From CANLBN01 sp965230205 (lineage in GTDB: Bacteria; Pseudomonadota; Gammaproteobacteria; Pseudomonadales; Cellvibrionaceae): 64,000 bases of DNA. The translations under genes and the position numbers were made by a program. This document shows positions 61,998 through 64,000 of the stretch, in pieces. The stretch lies in contig OZ245996.1 of NCBI GenBank assembly GCA_965230205.1, positions 2,604,001-2,668,000 of the forward strand, read 5' to 3'. The notes beneath the pieces are model-generated. The model ran no database searches, was not told the DNA's origin, and saw only the letters and a list, made by a program, of their open reading frames with translations. Numbering within the stretch: position 1 is the stretch's first letter; each line of letters begins with the position of its first letter.

Positions 61998-64000
61998 AGA
62001 CAAAATATCCATCGACGATATTGACGTCACCCCAGCTTTCACGCCGCCGTTTTGTCACGGGGATGGCTGCGGGCAGCGCCGCTTTAGGGCTAGGTTTGCA
62101 TTCTGGATTGTCTTTGGGCAGCGCTCTTAGTGATGACAGCAGCATCAAACGCTCACCACCTCAAGTGCTAAAAGGCAATCAATTCGATCTCAATATAGGC
62201 TATCAAACCGTGAATATGACGGGTAAGCAAAGAATAGCCACCACCGTGAATGGTTCACTACCAGCGCCGATTTTACGCTGGAAAGAAGGCGAAACAGTGA
62301 CGCTAAGAGTCAAAAATAATCTGGCTCACGATAGCTCCATCCATTGGCACGGCATGATTTTACCCAGCAATATGGACGGTGTGCCGGGGCTCAGCTTTGC
62401 GGGTATCAAACCTGGCGAGACCTACGAATACCAATTTGATGTTAACCAAAGCGGCACCTATTGGTATCACAGCCATTCAGGCTTTCAGGAACAAACGGGT
62501 GTGTACGGCGCTATTGTTATTGATCCCAAGGAACCTGATCCCGTGGCCTATGATCGCGATCACGTGGTGATTTTATCGGACTGGACCGATGAAGTGCCGG
62601 AAAAAGTCTACGCCAAGCTTAAAAAAATGAGCCATTACTATAATCGCCGAGAAAGAACCGCTGGTGATTTATGGAAAGATATTAAAGAAAAAGGGGTGGG
62701 TAATACTTGGAACGAGCGCGCTATGTGGAATCAAATGCGCATGAGCGAAACGGATATAGCCGATGTTACCGGTGAGACTTATACCTTCTTGATGAACGGC
62801 ATGACCCCCAATGATGGCTGGAAAGCGTTATTCAACAAAGGCGAAAAAGTTCGATTGCGTTTTGTTAACGCCGCTGCCATGACCATCTTTGATGTGCGGA
62901 TTCCCGGTCTAAAAATGACCGTGGTTGCCTCTGATGGGCAGAATATAGAGTCCGTGAGTGTCGACGAATTCCGTATTGGTGTGGCAGAAACCTACGATGT
63001 GGTCGTCGAGCCCGATGGTGATAGTGCCTACACCATCTTTGCGCAGAGTATTGACCGTACGGGCTTTACTCGTGGTGTGTTGACCTCAGATGCGTCTTTA
63101 CAAGCAGAGATACCACCAATGGATTATGCGCCCACACTCGGTCATACGGATATGGGGATGTCTATGGCGGACATGGATCACAGTGCCCATGGCGGAATGG
63201 CTGCAGTGGGGGCTTCCACGTCTATGGATCATAGCAAAATGGGCCATGGTTCAGCTCCAATGGCAGTGGATCACAGTAAAATGGGCCATGGTTCAGCGCC
63301 TGTGAATAAGGAGCAAATGGACCATAGCAAAATGGGGCATGGTGCCACACCGACAGAAATGGATCACAGCAACATGGGACATGGCTCCCCCATGGATGGT
63401 TCATCTATGGATCATTCAACTATGCACAGCGGAACAGGTGAGATAGACCACAGCAAAATGGATCATAGTATGAACCATGGCGGTAGTAAGCTAGGTAAAG
63501 CAGGGTACGGCACTAATAGCGAAATCATTCATGCTAAAACGGAGTTTGGTCCTCATGTCGATATGCGCGCAGAAATCATGCAAAACGGCATTGCTGACCC
63601 TGGTGTTGGTTTGCGAGATCATCAACAGCGTTATGGTCGTAAAGTATTAACCTACGCCGATATTCACAACCTCACTCCCACCATTGATACCCGTGAACCC
63701 GAACGAGAGATCCAGCTGCATTTAACTGGCAACATGATCCGCTATATGTGGTCATTCAACGGTATTAACTTTGCCGATGCAGAACCATTAGCGTTGAAAT
63801 ACGGTGAGCGTGTGCGAATTGTATTGGTTAATGACACGATGATGACGCATCCCGTTCATTTACACGGTGTGTGGAGTGAACTCGAAACCGGTGAGCCGAA
63901 TTATATTCCCCGCAAACATACCATCATGGTGCAACCCGGCTCCAGTGTCAGTTATTTGGTCACGGCTGATGCCAGAGGCAAATGGGCTTATCACTGCCAT
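61994..64000 (+). CDS. copA: Copper-resistance multicopper oxidase CopA (incomplete at window end)
   Basis: The open frame runs from ATG 61994 to the window edge (669 codons without a stop). Tat signal SRRRFVTGMAAGSAALGLGL (twin Arg), then HWHG, YWYHSHSGFQ (type 2/3 copper ligands), a Met/His-rich repeat region (about residues 385-500: MDHSKMGHGS repeats), and HPVHLHGVW with the final HCH at the edge. It oxidises Cu(I) in the periplasm. The last copper ligands and C-terminus lie outside. Confidence 0.95.
   Translation, partial: MKTKYPSTILTSPQLSRRRFVTGMAAGSAALGLGLHSGLSLGSALSDDSSIKRSPPQVLKGNQFDLNIGYQTVNMTGKQRIATTVNGSLPAPILRWKEGETVTLRVKNNLAHDSSIHWHGMILPSNMDGVPGLSFAGIKPGETYEYQFDVNQSGTYWYHSHSGFQEQTGVYGAIVIDPKEPDPVAYDRDHVVILSDWTDEVPEKVYAKLKKMSHYYNRRERTAGDLWKDIKEKGVGNTWNERAMWNQMRMSETDIADVTGETYTFLMNGMTPNDGWKALFNKGEKVRLRFVNAAAMTIFDVRIPGLKMTVVASDGQNIESVSVDEFRIGVAETYDVVVEPDGDSAYTIFAQSIDRTGFTRGVLTSDASLQAEIPPMDYAPTLGHTDMGMSMADMDHSAHGGMAAVGASTSMDHSKMGHGSAPMAVDHSKMGHGSAPVNKEQMDHSKMGHGATPTEMDHSNMGHGSPMDGSSMDHSTMHSGTGEIDHSKMDHSMNHGGSKLGKAGYGTNSEIIHAKTEFGPHVDMRAEIMQNGIADPGVGLRDHQQRYGRKVLTYADIHNLTPTIDTREPEREIQLHLTGNMIRYMWSFNGINFADAEPLALKYGERVRIVLVNDTMMTHPVHLHGVWSELETGEPNYIPRKHTIMVQPGSSVSYLVTADARGKWAYHCH

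Larger units (their letters stand above)
30947..64000 (+). mobile_element. Integrative and conjugative element, left end and interior
   Basis: The element starts at the tRNA-Met fragment, has an integrase facing inward, an AlpA-type regulator, PilL and PFL/SXT-type conjugation proteins including TraD, and heavy-metal cargo. The far attachment site with an intact tRNA-Met is not in the window, so the element exceeds 33 kb. Orientation of the fragment (3' end toward the chromosome) agrees with the element lying to the right. Confidence 0.8.

Noticed and set aside
30994..64000. Insertion sequence transposases in the element
   Set aside because: No DDE or serine-type transposase frame is visible; the only transposon-like unit is the non-coding MITE at 46664-46809.

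Overview
The window reads as a mesophilic, AT-leaning gammaproteobacterial chromosome, probably marine or aquatic, with a large integrated conjugative element in its right half. I cannot name the genus from sequence alone. The evidence is the gene families: aerobic-type cobaltochelatase CobN under a B12 riboswitch, a Zrg-type zinc importer with a Zur-like box, integron cassettes with attC sites, and a conjugation module of the PFL/SXT coupling-protein type.

Left part (1-30.9 kb, chromosomal). Bases 1-1800 are the right edge of an integron cassette array: a half attC, a cassette for a pentapeptide-repeat-like membrane protein, a complete attC, a cassette for a VOC/glyoxalase-fold protein, and a truncated last attC. 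Next come a divergent SDR oxidoreductase/LysR pair and a two-gene metal operon (two-domain CbiX chelatase and a His-rich lipoprotein). A cobalamin riboswitch then precedes cobW-cobN-cobQ-cobC-bluB-cobU, which covers late cobalt insertion, amidation, aminopropanol attachment, lower-ligand synthesis and nucleotide-loop activation. A zinc uptake locus follows: ABC permease and ATPase, DUF3299 protein, and His-rich ZrgA behind a Zur-like palindrome. After it lie two AraC regulators, a YHS protein, a MAPEG protein, a histidine kinase/response regulator pair with an esterase and an OmpV-like porin, a di-haem cytochrome c peroxidase and a phospholipase D-family lipoprotein.

Right part (30.95 kb to beyond 64 kb, integrative conjugative element). 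The element starts at a 3' fragment of a tRNA-Met gene, followed by three perfect 11-bp direct repeats and a tyrosine integrase. The intact tRNA and the far end must lie outside the window. Its early region carries an AlpA-type regulator, a DUF3560 protein, a 300-bp nested palindromic region, a defence-like block (small PD-(D/E)XK-like protein, GIY-YIG nuclease with a homing-type HTH, and an SF1 helicase-PLD fusion resembling Mokosh type II MkoC), a hairpin-rich 1.2-kb non-coding stretch and a second tyrosine recombinase. The conjugation module begins at 43.8 kb (PilL, several integrating-conjugative-element proteins, a lytic transglycosylase, the TraD coupling ATPase and a DUF4400-type membrane protein) and stops at 51 kb without the rest of the type IV secretion genes. 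A 142-bp MITE-like element sits inside it.

The last 13 kb are metal-resistance cargo: a CDF-like transporter with a divergent MerR regulator on a classic 19-bp-spacer promoter, a czcCBA-type RND efflux operon with a His-repeat adaptor, two DUF411 proteins, a second MerR with its own target promoter, and a copper oxidase CopA that runs off the end. Small secreted Cys/His-rich proteins with a shared C-terminal RPP motif open both the efflux and the copper operons.
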